Assembly (NCBI GenBank): GCA_028752905.1
Contig: JAQNBH010000004.1
Span: 6,427,173-6,491,172 of the forward strand
DNA: 64,000 nt
Reading direction: 5' to 3'
Source: Cladorhizidae sp. MBARI D1340-BT2
Taxonomy: Eukaryota > Porifera > Demospongiae > Poecilosclerida > Cladorhizidae
Shown here: positions 31,742-44,100 of the stretch, piece after piece
How positions within the stretch are numbered: the first letter of the stretch is position 1
Layout of the letters: each line of letters starts with the position of its first letter
Program-made: the position numbers and the translations under genes
The notes under the pieces: model-generated
Told to the model about the DNA's origin: nothing
Seen by the model: only the letters and a program-made list of their open reading frames with translations
Databases searched by the model: none

Positions 31742-32126
31742 TCATACCATGGCTAAAGTCCGAGGCTGTCGATCTCCCACAGTGACACACCCACCTCTCA
31801 TCGTGACATGCCGACCTCCTCTCTCTCCCTTAGCGCCAACCGCCCTATTGCTCGTTCTTTTCTGTGACCTCTTGACCTTCGCATGGGCGACCATATTATT
31901 CTCTCCTTCCTTATGCGACAAGGCTTGCTGTGGTTTCCCTCGCTTGACGATTAGCATGGGTGGGAGGCTGTGATTTTGGGTGTGATTAGATGCTGATTCA
32001 ACTGCTAATGACACGTGGGTGTTGAGCCGAGATGGAGAGAGTGAGTCTATAATATTGTATGGCTGCGGCAGTTGATGGGTGTGGTTAGAGGCATGTCCAT
32101 TTGTATTGGATGGACCTTGGCCATTC
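31742..32126 (-). CDS. ZSWIM2: ZSWIM2-like last exon: basic C-terminal tail
   Basis: The acceptor CTACTAATAG/G gives one nucleotide that completes AAG with the AA left by the previous exon. Encodes 127 residues: NGQGPSNTNGHASNHTHQ, a linker LPQPYNIIDSLSPSRLNT, then basic LPPMLIVKRGKPQQ and VKRSQKRTSNRAVGAKGERG, ending PRTLAMV and TGA (31,742-31,744). No known domain. The phase match to the donor 3.7 kb away and the uninterrupted frame are the evidence. The tail is the least certain part of the gene. Confidence 0.65.
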
Positions 32127-35100
32127 CTATTAGTAGCAAAATAAGCAAGTGCTAATCAGTGCAAAGACAAAGTTGATGGATTGTTGCACATGTGCAGCAG
32201 CTGTTTATGGGGAGGGGGAGGTCCAGGTTAACCCACTTTTAAAAAAGACAACAAGATATATGGCATTTATATATTATTAGTAGATAGTCTAAGCTATTAG
32301 TAAATAGTCTAAGCTATGGTGTTATTAGTAGATAGTCTAAGCTTTGGTGTTATTAGTAGATAGTCTAGGCTATGATGTATTATATATTATTAGTAGATAG
32401 TCTAGGCTATGGTGTATTATATATTATTAGTAGATAGTCTAAGCTATGATGTATTATATATTATTAGTATATAGTCTAGGCTATGGTGTAGTATATATTA
32501 TTAGTAGATAGTCTAAGCTATGGCCTATTATATATTATTGGTAGGCTATGGTGTATTATATATTATTAGTAGATAGTCTAGGCTATGGTGTAGTATATAT
32601 TAGTAGATAGTCTAAGCTATGGCCTATTATATATTATTGGTAGATAGTCTAGGCTATGGACTATTATATATTATTAGTAGATAGTCTAGGCTATGGTGTA
32701 TTATATATTATTAGTAGATAGTCTAGGCTATGGTGTAGTATATATTATTAATAGATAGTCTAAGCTATGGCCTATTATATATTATTAGTAGATAGTCTAA
32801 GCTATGATGTATTATATATTATTAGTAGATAGTCTAGGCTATGGTGTATTATATATTATTAGTAGATAGTCTAAGCTATGATGTATTATATATTATTAGT
32901 ATATAGTCTAGGCTATGGTGTAGTATATATTATTAGTAGATAGTCTAGGCTGTGGTATATTATACATTATTGGTAGATAGTCTAGGCTGTGGTGTATTAT
33001 ATATTATTAGTAGACTATGGTGTATTATATATTATTGGTAGATAGTCTAGGCTATGGTGTATTATATATTATTAGTAGATAGTCTAAGTATGGTGTATTA
33101 CATATTATTAGTAGATAGTCTAGGCTATGGTGTATTATATATTATTAGTAGATAGTCTAGGCTATGGTGTATTATATATTATTGGTCTAGGCTATGGTGT
33201 ATTATATATTATTAGTAGATAGTCTAGGCTATGGTGTATTATATATTATTAGTAGATAGTCTAGGCTATGGTGTATTATATATTATTGGTAGATATTCTA
33301 GGCTATGGTGTATTATATATTATTGGTAGATAGTCTAAGCTATGGCCTATTATATATTATTAGTAGCTAGTCTAAGTATGGTGTATTACATATTATTAGT
33401 AGATAGTCTAGGCTATGGTGTATTATATATTATTAGTAGATAGTCTAAGCTATGGCCTATTATTAGATAGTCTAGTATGCTGTATTACATGATAGTCTAG
33501 GCTATGGTGTATTATATATTATTAGTAGATAGTCTAGGCTATGGTGTATTATATATTATTAGTAGATAGTCTAGGCTATGGTGTATTATATATTATTAGT
33601 AGATAGTCTAGGCTATGGTGTATTATATATTATTAGTAGATAGTCTAGGCTATGGTGTATTATATATTATTAGTAGATAGTCTAGGCTATGGTGTATTAT
33701 ATATTATTAGTAGATAGTCTAGGCTATGGTGTATTATATATTATTAGTAGATAGTCTAGGCTATGGTGTATTATATATTATTAGTAGATAGTCTAGGCTA
33801 TGGTGTATTATATATTATTAGTAGATAGTCTAGGCTATGGTGTATTATATATTATTAGTAGATAGTCTAGGCTATGGTGTATTATATATTATTAGTAGAT
33901 AGTCTAGGCTATGGTGTATTATATATTATTAGTAGATAGTCTAGGCTATGGTGTATTATATATTATTAGTAGATAGTCTAGGCTATGGTGTATTATATAT
34001 TATTAGTAGATAGTCTAGGCTATGGTGTATTATATATTATTAGTAGATAGTCTAGGCTATGGTGTATTATATATTATTAGTAGATAGTCTAGGCTATGGT
34101 GTATTATATATTATTAGTAGATAGTCTAGGCTATGGTGTATTATATATTATTAGTAGATAGTCTAGGCTATGGTGTATTATATATTATTAGTAGATAGTC
34201 TAAGCTATGGTGTATTATATATTATTAGTAGATAGTCTAGGCTATGGTTTCGGCCACTATTGGCTCTCTTCTAGCATCCCTTGAATCCTTCAAGGTACAC
34301 TGTATACCCAATTCATTTCCCCCACCCCCTCCCACCCTCCCCCCCTCCCCCCAACACAAACACACATAATTGGGTACAGAACATTACAACAATTTTAGTG
34401 CCAGAATAATTAAAGTTTCTGACGCATGTCCACAACTCTCAACTGGGGGGGGGGGGGGGGGGGGGGGGGAAGTGGGAAAAGGGAGCATGTAAGTTCATCG
34501 ATCGTCATGCTAGTTCACTGCTATGAATATGTTTGAATGAAAGCAACTGAGAGGTCAATTGATTTACTGATGCAATGCTTCCCCTTCAAACCAAAAGGTA
34601 GCGAAAGTCAACAGTACTATGCCTAACATGTTATTTAGTATAGAATAAAATCTGCTGTGTCTGGAGTTATCCTGAACAACTGCTGCCAAGTCTTTGAAGG
34701 GCTCACTCTAATAACCATATGCCAACAACTAAATATGGTATTGCTAACTTGTGTCTAGACTGATGCTAGACTAGTGCAGCTACCCACTCCCTCATTACCT
34801 TAGTCACCCACTCATCCACCCTCCCACCCACTCCCTCATTACCTCAGTCACCCACTCATCCACCCTCCCACCCACTCCCTCATTACCTTAGTCACCCACT
34901 CATCCACCCTCCCACCCACTCCCTCATTACCTTAGTCACCCACTCATCCACCCACTCCCTCATTACCTTAGTCACCCACTCATCCACCCTCCCACCCACT
35001 CCCTCATTACCTTAGTCACCCACTCATCCACCCTCCCACCCACTCCCTCATTACCTTAGTCACCCACTCATCCACCCCCTCCCTCATTACCTCAGTCACC

Positions 35101-38100
35101 CACTCATCCACCCTCCCACCCACTCCCTCATTACCTCAGTCACCCACTCATCCACCCTCCTACCCACTCCCTCATTACCTTAGCCACCCACTCATCCACC
35201 CTCCCACCCACTCCCTCATTACCTTAGTCACCCCCTCATCCACCCTCCCACCCACTCCTTCATTACCTTAGTCACCCACTCATCCACCCTCCTACCCACT
35301 CCCTCATTACCTTAGTCACCCACTCATCCACCCTCCCACCCACTCCCTCATTACCTTAGTCACCCACTTAGTCACCCACTCATCCACCCTCCCACCCACT
35401 CCCTAATTACCTTAGTCACCCACTCATCCACCCACTCCCTCATTACCTTAGTCACCCACTCATCCACCCTCCTACCCACTCCCTCATTACCTTAGTCACC
35501 CACTCATCCACCCTCCTACCCACTCCCTCATTACCTTAGTCACCCACTCATCCACCCTCCCACCCACTCCCTCATTACCTTAGTCACCCACTCATCCACC
35601 CTCCCACCCACTCCCTCATTACCTTAGTCACCCACTCATCCACCCTCCCACCCACTCCCTCATTACCTTAGTCACCCACTCATCCACCCTCCCACCCACT
35701 CCCTCATTACCTTAGTCACCCACTCATCCACCCTCCCACCCACTCCCTCATTACCTTAGTCACCCACTCATCCACCCTCCCACCCACTCCCTCGTTACCT
35801 TAGTCACCAACTCACTCTCACCTACCCTCACCATCCTCACCATCCTCCTACTCACTCACTCACTTAGTCCACAGTCCAACACCAGAAATGAAGAACATTG
35901 CTTCTCTCTGGTCTTGTGCAGCTTCTCCTGCTGCTTCCACTGTTGCCATAGTGAGGGGCATCACTATCCCAAGCCCACGTGGCCGCCTCCTACACAGCAA
36001 AGAGCTTCCTTTGGAGTGAGTATCGTCATGTGATGGGCGTGGCTTGATGATGGGTGTGTCATCTAAGGGACAGGAGTTATGAGAGGTGGCTAGCCACTCA
36101 CTGACACAGCCGCAGTGGAACTGGAAAGCAGAGAGGATTAGTATTAGCACTCATGCAGCACAGGAAGTGAAGGGGCACTTAGCAGGCAACACTGCAAGAC
36201 AGGAAGTGTGGGGCACTTAGTAGGCAACACTGCAAGACAGACAGGAAGTGTGGGGCACTTAGCAGGCAATACTGCAGGACAGACAGGAAGTGTGGGGCAC
36301 TTAGCAGGCAATACTGCAATACAGACAGGAAGTGTGGGGCACTTAGCAGGCAATACTGCAGGACAGGAAGTGTGGGGCACTTAGTAGGCAATACTGCAGG
36401 ACAGCAAGTGTGGGGCACTTAGCAGGCAATACTGCAATACAGACAGCAAGTGTGGGGCACTTAGCAGGCAACACTGCAAGACAGACAGGAAGTGTGGGGC
36501 ACTTAGCAGGCAATACTGCAGGACAGGAAGTGTGGGGCACTTAGTAGGCAATACTGCAGGACAGGAAGTGTGGGGAACTTAGCAGGCAATACTGCAATAC
36601 AGACAGGAAGTGTGGGATGGGATACTTAGCAGGCGATGCTGCAAGACAGGAAGTGTGGAGTATTTAGCAGGAAATGCTGCAGGACAGGAAGTGTGGGGCA
36701 CTTAGTAGGAATACTGCAGGACAGGAAGTGTGGGGGTAACAGCCAATGCTGCACTACTGACTCTCAGTCAATACAGCAAAATGGCAGGTCCATACACAAG
36801 ATCATGCCTTAGGTTAAAACCATTTTGCCACCTCCTTAGCACCTTAAACACTGGTATGGCTATATTTAACTCCCCCCAAAACACTTCTGAATCCTTAGGG
36901 TGGTAAACGAGCAGTCAAGTGTCTATCTATCTTCTTTCCCGCCACACATAACTTGCATGGCAGAAGTCCTTTGTCACAATTTGACTACCATAGGATGCGA
37001 AAATTTCAAATGCCTATGTCATGAAACTGGTAAAAGGTCAACAACCTAATAAACACATTTACGCGCAAATACGGAGTATAGCTGAGCTGATTCAGCAGTT
37101 GCTGTACATTTTCAAAAGGTCAATTGATTTACTGAAGAGCTTATTCTTATGACAGCACAGACCTTCAACATGACGAGGAAAACTGCTTGTGAGGTGTACG
37201 TGTGTGTGTACTATAGATAGTAATAAACATGCTAATGCTATAGAAGACCATCTGCTATGATTGGTTAGTTCTGAGCAACTGCTATATACAGAGTTCATAA
37301 AGGAGGCTCCCCGACTAAATGTATAGAGAGAATTAATAACAACAACAACAACTATGAAAATAATAATTGAAAACAAGAAAGACTGTTTTATTACAAATGA
37401 TATAGACCACAAACATTTAGAGGCTGTAGTGAACACCAATAATTAAAATACCTGAACTATGCCAAAAAGTAAAGGGTCCTCTCAATGCTTGTGGTCTACA
37501 AATGCTTGTGGTCTACACAGTGAATACTTGTTTTCTTCGCTTTTTGAACAGTAACCAAAAATAGTCTCCCTAAATAAATGTTTGTGTTTGCAGTGTTTTT
37601 GTTTTTCTTGTATTTCAATATTGTGGCAAACCAACAAGCAGATGAACACTCCTGCTAAACACTCCACAGATGAACATTCCTGCTAAACACTCCACAGATG
37701 AACACTCTTGCTAAACACTCCACAGATGAACACTCCTGCTAAACACTCCACAGATGAACACTCTTGCTAAACACTCCACAGATGAACACTCCTGCTAAAC
37801 ACTCCACAGATGAACACTCCTGCTAAACACTTCACAGATGAACACTCCTGCTAAACACTCCACAGATGAACACTCCTGCTAAACACTCCACAGATGAACA
37901 CTCCTGATAAACACTCCACAGATGAACACTCCTGCTAAATAAACACTCCGCAGATGAACACTCCTGCTAAACACTCCACAGATGAACACTCCTGCTAAAC
38001 ACTCCACAGATGAACACTCCTGATAAACACTCCACAGATGAGCACTCCTGCTAAACACTCCACAGATGAACACTCCTGCTAAACACTCCACAGATGAACA

Positions 38101-41100
38101 CTCCTGCTAAACACTTCAGCTATTAATTGCTGCACACCACATAAGTCAGCACATGCCGTGTTTAGTACTTTGTATCAAAGTCAGCCAGAGGTCGGCTACA
38201 GCCGCCTTCATGAGCCAGCCAGGGATCAGCTACAGCCTCCTTCACGAGTCAGCCAGGGGTCAGCTATAGCCTCCTTCATGAGTCAGTCAGCTACAGCCTC
38301 CTTCATGAGTCAGCCAGGGGTCAGCTACAGCCTCCTTCATGAGTCAGCCAGGGATCAGCTACAGCCACCTTCATGAGTCAGCCAGGGATCAGCTGCAGCC
38401 TCCTTCATGAGTCTGCCTACAGCCTCCTTCATGAGTCAGCCAGGGATCAGCTATAGCCTCCTTCATGAGTCAGCCAGGGATCAGCTGCAGCCTCCTTCAT
38501 GAGTCTGCCTACAGCCTCCTTCATGAGTCAGCCAGGGTCAGCTACAGCGTCCTTCATGAGCCAGCCAGGGATCAGCTACAGGCTCGTTCATGAGTCAGCC
38601 AGGGATCAGCTACAGCCTCCTTCATGAGTCAGCCAGGGATCAGCTACAGCCTCCTTCATGAGTCAGCCTACAGCCTCCTTCATGAGTCAGCCAGGAGTCA
38701 GCTACAGCCTCCTTCATGAGTCAGCCAGGGATCAGCTACAGCCTCCTTCATGAGTCAGCCAGGGATCAGCTACAGCCTCCTTCATGAGTCAGCCAGGGAT
38801 CAGCTGCAGCCTCCTTCATGAGTCTGCCTACAGCCTCCTTCATGAGTCAGCCAGGGTCAGCTACAGCGTCCTTCATGAGCCAGCCAGGGATCAACTACAG
38901 CCTCCTTCATGAGTCAGCCAGGATCTACAGCCTCCTTCATGAGTCAGCCTACAGCCTCCTTCATGAGTCAGCCAGGAGTCAGCTACAGCCTCCTTCATGA
39001 GTCAGCCAGGGATCAGCTACAGCCTCCTTCATGAGTCAGCCAGGGATCAACTACAGCCTCCTTCATGAGTCAGCCAGGGATCAGCTACAGCCTCCTTCAT
39101 GAGTCAGCCAGGGGTCAGCTATAGCCTCCTTCATGAGTCAGCCAGGGATCAGCTACAGCCTCCTTCATGAGTCAGCCAGGGATCAGCTACAGCCTCCTTC
39201 ATGAGTCAGCCTACAGCCTCCTTCATGAGTCAGCCAGGAGTCAGCTACAGCCTCCTTCATGAGTCAGCCAGGGATCAGCTACAGCCTCCTTCATGAGTCA
39301 GCCAGGGATCAACTACAGCCTCCTTCATGAGTCAGCCTACAGCCTCCTTCATGAGTCAGCCAGGAGTCAGCTACAGCCTCCTTCATGAGCCAGCCAGGGA
39401 TCAGCTACAGCCTCCTTCATGAGTCAGCCAGGGATCAGCTACAGCCTCCTTCATGAGTCAGCCAGGAGTCAGCTACAGCCTCCTTCATGAGTCAGCCAGG
39501 GATCAGCTACAGCCTCCTTCATGAGTCAGCCGGGGATCAGCTACAGCCTCCTTCATGAGTCAGCCAGGGGTCAGCTACAGCCTCCTTCATGAGCCAGCCA
39601 GGGGTCAGCTACAGTCTCCTTCAAGAGTCAGCCAGGGATCAGCTACAGCCTCCTTCATGAGTCAGCCAGGGGTCAGCTATAGCCTCCTTCATGAGTCAGC
39701 CAGGGATCAGCTACAGCCTCCTTCATGAGTCAGCCAGGGGTCAGTTATAGCCTCCTTCATGAGTCAGCCAGGGATCAGCTACAGCCTCCTTCACCAGTCA
39801 GCCAGGGATCAACTACAGCCTCCTTCATGAGCCAGCCAGGGGTCAGCTACAGTCTCCTTCAAGGACTTAGCAAGAGTTGAACAGGAGAACTCCAGAACTA
39901 AGCAGATGTTATTTAAAACCGTGCCAAAGTACAGGCACGTGCATTGCTGTAAAGTTGCTGGCTTTTAGCTGTTGGCTTTCAGCATTTTGCTTGAAGATTA
40001 TTCAAAGTAAATCAACTGATCACTCAATTCAGATTCAGCTGCACGGTAGAGCATAGCAAGAGGCATGAGAAGGAGACCCTTTACCCAATCTATTCTGGAT
40101 ATAAACAAGTGAGCTGGCTTGATTGCATCAGTGATAATTGCTGTTGCCATCCACACCTTTTTACTGCAGTGGATTAACCGATGAATTGTGGACGAGTGAA
40201 TGTTCTTGCACCAATTGCAATGTTTGTGTGGGAGAAAACAGAGAGATACATAGACAGATCCTTTGATGAAGATGAAGGTCAAGGTTCATAGATGGATTCT
40301 TTGAAGATAAGGGTCAAGGTTCATACACAGATCATTTGAATGTGAAGGTCAAGGTTCATAGATCCTTGAAGATAAAGGTCAAGGTTCATAGATGGATCCT
40401 TGAAGATGAAGGTCAAGGTTCATAGATATATCCCTGAAGATGAATTTCAACTGTCATTGGCATTTTCTGTTTTCTGTTAGATTTTGTTTGGCCTGCAAGT
40501 TGACTAATTAGCGTGGAAGTAAATCTTTTAGCCATTAGCAGCTAAAACCACCATTTTAATCAGCTAACAACTAAGAAGCTGCTAATGTCAGTTTTAGCGG
40601 AGATAAAAGTTTGGCTGAGATAAATGTCTAGTCAAAATAAAAGTATAGCCAAGATAAAAGTCTAGCCTAGATAAGTCTAGCCAAGATAAGTCTAGCCAAG
40701 ATAAAAGTCTAGCCTAGATAAGTCTAGCCAAGATAAGTCTAGACAAGATAAAAGTATAGCCGAGATAAGTCTAGCCAAGATAAGTCTAGACAAGATAAAA
40801 GTATAGCCAAGATAAATGTCTAGCTGAGATGAAAATCTAGTTGACTACTTTGATCTCAACTAAATTTATTATCTTGGCTATACTTTTATAGCCAAGATAA
40901 TAAGTTATCTTCATCATCTTCAGTATGACAAGTCTAAACTGCATTCTGTACCACACTTCATAATCTTTCGAAATACATTCTTCTCTCAATGAACTCTCAC
41001 TTCACATAACAAATTCACATAACAAAAAACAAAATTACAATAGCCTTCTCAATAATCGGCATATTCAACCTGTGTCCAACTCCCCCGGCATATTCAACCT

Positions 41101-44100
41101 GTGTCCAACTCCCCCGGCATATTCAACCTGTGTCCAACTCCCCCGGCATATTCAACCTGTGTCCAACTCCCCCGGCATATTCAACCTGTGTCCAACTCCC
41201 CCGGCATATTCAACCTGTGTCCAATTCCCCCAGCACATTCAACCTGTGTCCAACTCCCCCGGCATATTCAACCTGTGTCCAACTCCCCCGGAATATTCAA
41301 CCTGTGTCCAATTCCCCCGGCATATTCAACCAGTGTCCAACTCCCCCGGCATATTCAACCTGTGTCCAACTCCCCTGAGGACTCGCTTCATCTGCCAATT
41401 ATTATTTTGGTGTTTTTAAATGACTATTTGTGGTAGCTTTTGTTTCCTCTTATATTTGACCAGTCTCCTTCAAGAACTGTTGCTCAGGGTAACCACAGAA
41501 CTAACCCATCACAGATGTTTATCTTTACTAGGTTTGCATCAGTCACATAAACACACACACATGTCTGTGCCATTGTCAGGAGGCTACTCTAGTCTGGCAT
41601 CAGTCACATAAACACACACACATGTCTGTGCCATTGTCAAGAGGCTGCACTAGTCTGGCATCAGTCACATAAACACACACACATGTCTGTGCCATTGTCA
41701 AGAGGCTACACTAGTCTGGCATCAGTCACATAAACACACACACATGTCTGTGCCATTGTCAGGAGGCTACTCTAGTCTGGCATCAGTCACATAAACACAC
41801 ACACATGTCTGTGCCATTGTCAAGAGGCTACACTAGTCTGGCATCAGTCACATAAACACACACACATGTCTGTGCCATTGTTAAGAGGCTACACTAGTCT
41901 GGCATCAGTCACATAAACACACACACATGTCTGTGCCATTGTCAGGAGGCTACTCTAGTCTGGCATCAGTCACATAAACACACACACATGTCTGTGCCAT
42001 TGTCAAGAGCTACACTAGTCTGGCATCAGTCACATAAACACACACACATGTCTGTGCCATTGTCAAGAGGCTACACTAGTCTGGCATCAGTCACATAAAC
42101 ACACACACATGTCTGTGCCATTGTCAAGAGGCTGCACTAGTCTGGCATCAGTCACATAAACACACACACATGTCTGTGCCATTGTCAAGAGCTACTCTAG
42201 TCTGGCATCAGTCACATAAACACACACACATGTCTGTGCCATTGTCAGGAGGCTACTCTAGTCTGGCATCAGTCACATAAACACACACACATGTCTGTGC
42301 CATTGTCAAGAGGCTACACTAGTCTGGCATCAGTCACATAAACACACACACATGTCTGTGCCATTGTCAAGGGCTACACTAGTCTGGCATCAGTCACATA
42401 AACACACACACATGTCTGTGCCATTGTCAAGAGCTACTCTAGTCTGGCATCAGTCACATAAACACACACACATGTCTGTGCCATTGTCAAGAGCTACTCT
42501 AGTCTGGCATCAGTCACATAAACACACACACATGTCTGTGCCATTGTCAAGAGCTACTCTAGTCTGGCATCAGTCACATAAACACACACACATGTCTGTG
42601 CCATTGTCAAGAGCTACACTAGTCTGGCATCAGTCACATAAACACACACACATGTCTGTGCCATTGTCAAGAGGCTACACTAGTCTGGCATCAGTCACAT
42701 AAACACACACACATGTCTGTGCCATTGTCAAGAGGCTACACTAGTCTGGCATCAGTCACATAAACACACACACATGTCTGTGCCATTGTCAAGAGGCTAC
42801 ACTAGTCTGGCATCAGTCACATAAACACACACACATGTCTGTGCCATTGTCAAGAGGCTACACTAGTCTGGCATCAGTCACATAAACACACACACATGTC
42901 TGTGCCATTGTCAAGAGGCTACACTAGTCTGGCATCAGTCACATAAACACACACACATGTCTGTGCCATTGTCAAGAGGCTACACTAGTCTGGCATCAGT
43001 CACATAAACACACACACATGTCTGTGCCATTGTCAAGAGGCTACACTAGTCTGGCATCAGTCACATAAACACACACACATGTCTGTGCCATTGTCAAGAG
43101 GCTACACTAGTCTGGCATCAGTCACATAAACACACACACATGTCTGTGCCATTGTCAAGAGGCTACACTAGTCTGGCATCAGTCACATAAACACACACAC
43201 ATGTCTGTGCCATTGTCAAGAGCTGCACTAGTCTGGCATCAGTCACATAAACACACACACATGTCTGTGCCATTGTCAAGAGCCTACACTAGTCTGGCAT
43301 CAGTCACATAAACACACACACATGTCTGTGCCATTGTCAAGAGGCTACACTAGTCTGGCATCAGTCACATAAACACACACACATGTCTGTGCCATTGTCA
43401 AGAGGCTACACTAGTCTGGCATCAGTCACATAAACACACACACATGTCTGTGCCATTGTCAAGAGCTACTCTAGTCTGGCATCAGTCACATAAACACACA
43501 CACATGTCTGTGCCATTGTCAAGAGGCTACACTAGTCTGGCATCAGTCACATAAACACACACACATGTCTGTGCCATTGTCAAGAGGCTACACTAGTCTG
43601 GCATCAGTCACATAAACACACACACATGTCTGTGCCATTGTCAAGAGGCTACTCTAGTCTGGCATCAGTCACATAAACACACACACATGTCTGTGCCATT
43701 GTCAGGAGGCTACACTAGTCTGGCATCAGTCACATAAACACACACACATGTCTGTGCCATTGTCAAGAGCTACAGTAGTCTGGCATCAGTCACATAAACA
43801 CACACACATGTCTGTGCCATTGTCAAGAGCTACTCTAGTCTGGCATCAGTCACATAAACACACACACATGTCTGTGCCATTGTCAAGAGGCTACTCTAGT
43901 CTGGCATCAGTCACATAAACACACACACATGTCTGTGCCATTGTCAAGAGGCTACACTAGTCTGGCATCAGTCACATAAACACACACACATGTCTGTGCC
44001 ATTGTCAAGAGCTACTCTAGTCTGGCATCAGTCACATAAACACACACACATGTCTGTGCCATTGTCAAGAGGCTACACTAGTCTGGCATCAGTCACATAA

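Noticed and set aside
31749..31973. Plus-strand 74-codon frame
   Set aside because: It is the shadow of the last ZSWIM2-like exon on the minus strand, which has matching splice phase.
34245..34292. Possible plus exon VSATIGSLLASLESFK with donor GTACAC
   Set aside because: No acceptor outside the AT-rich array and no partner exon; the match is short enough for chance.
41072..41436. Three overlapping plus-strand frames of about 110 codons
   Set aside because: A 29-bp stop-free unit makes all three frames cycle through the same peptide; no coding signal.
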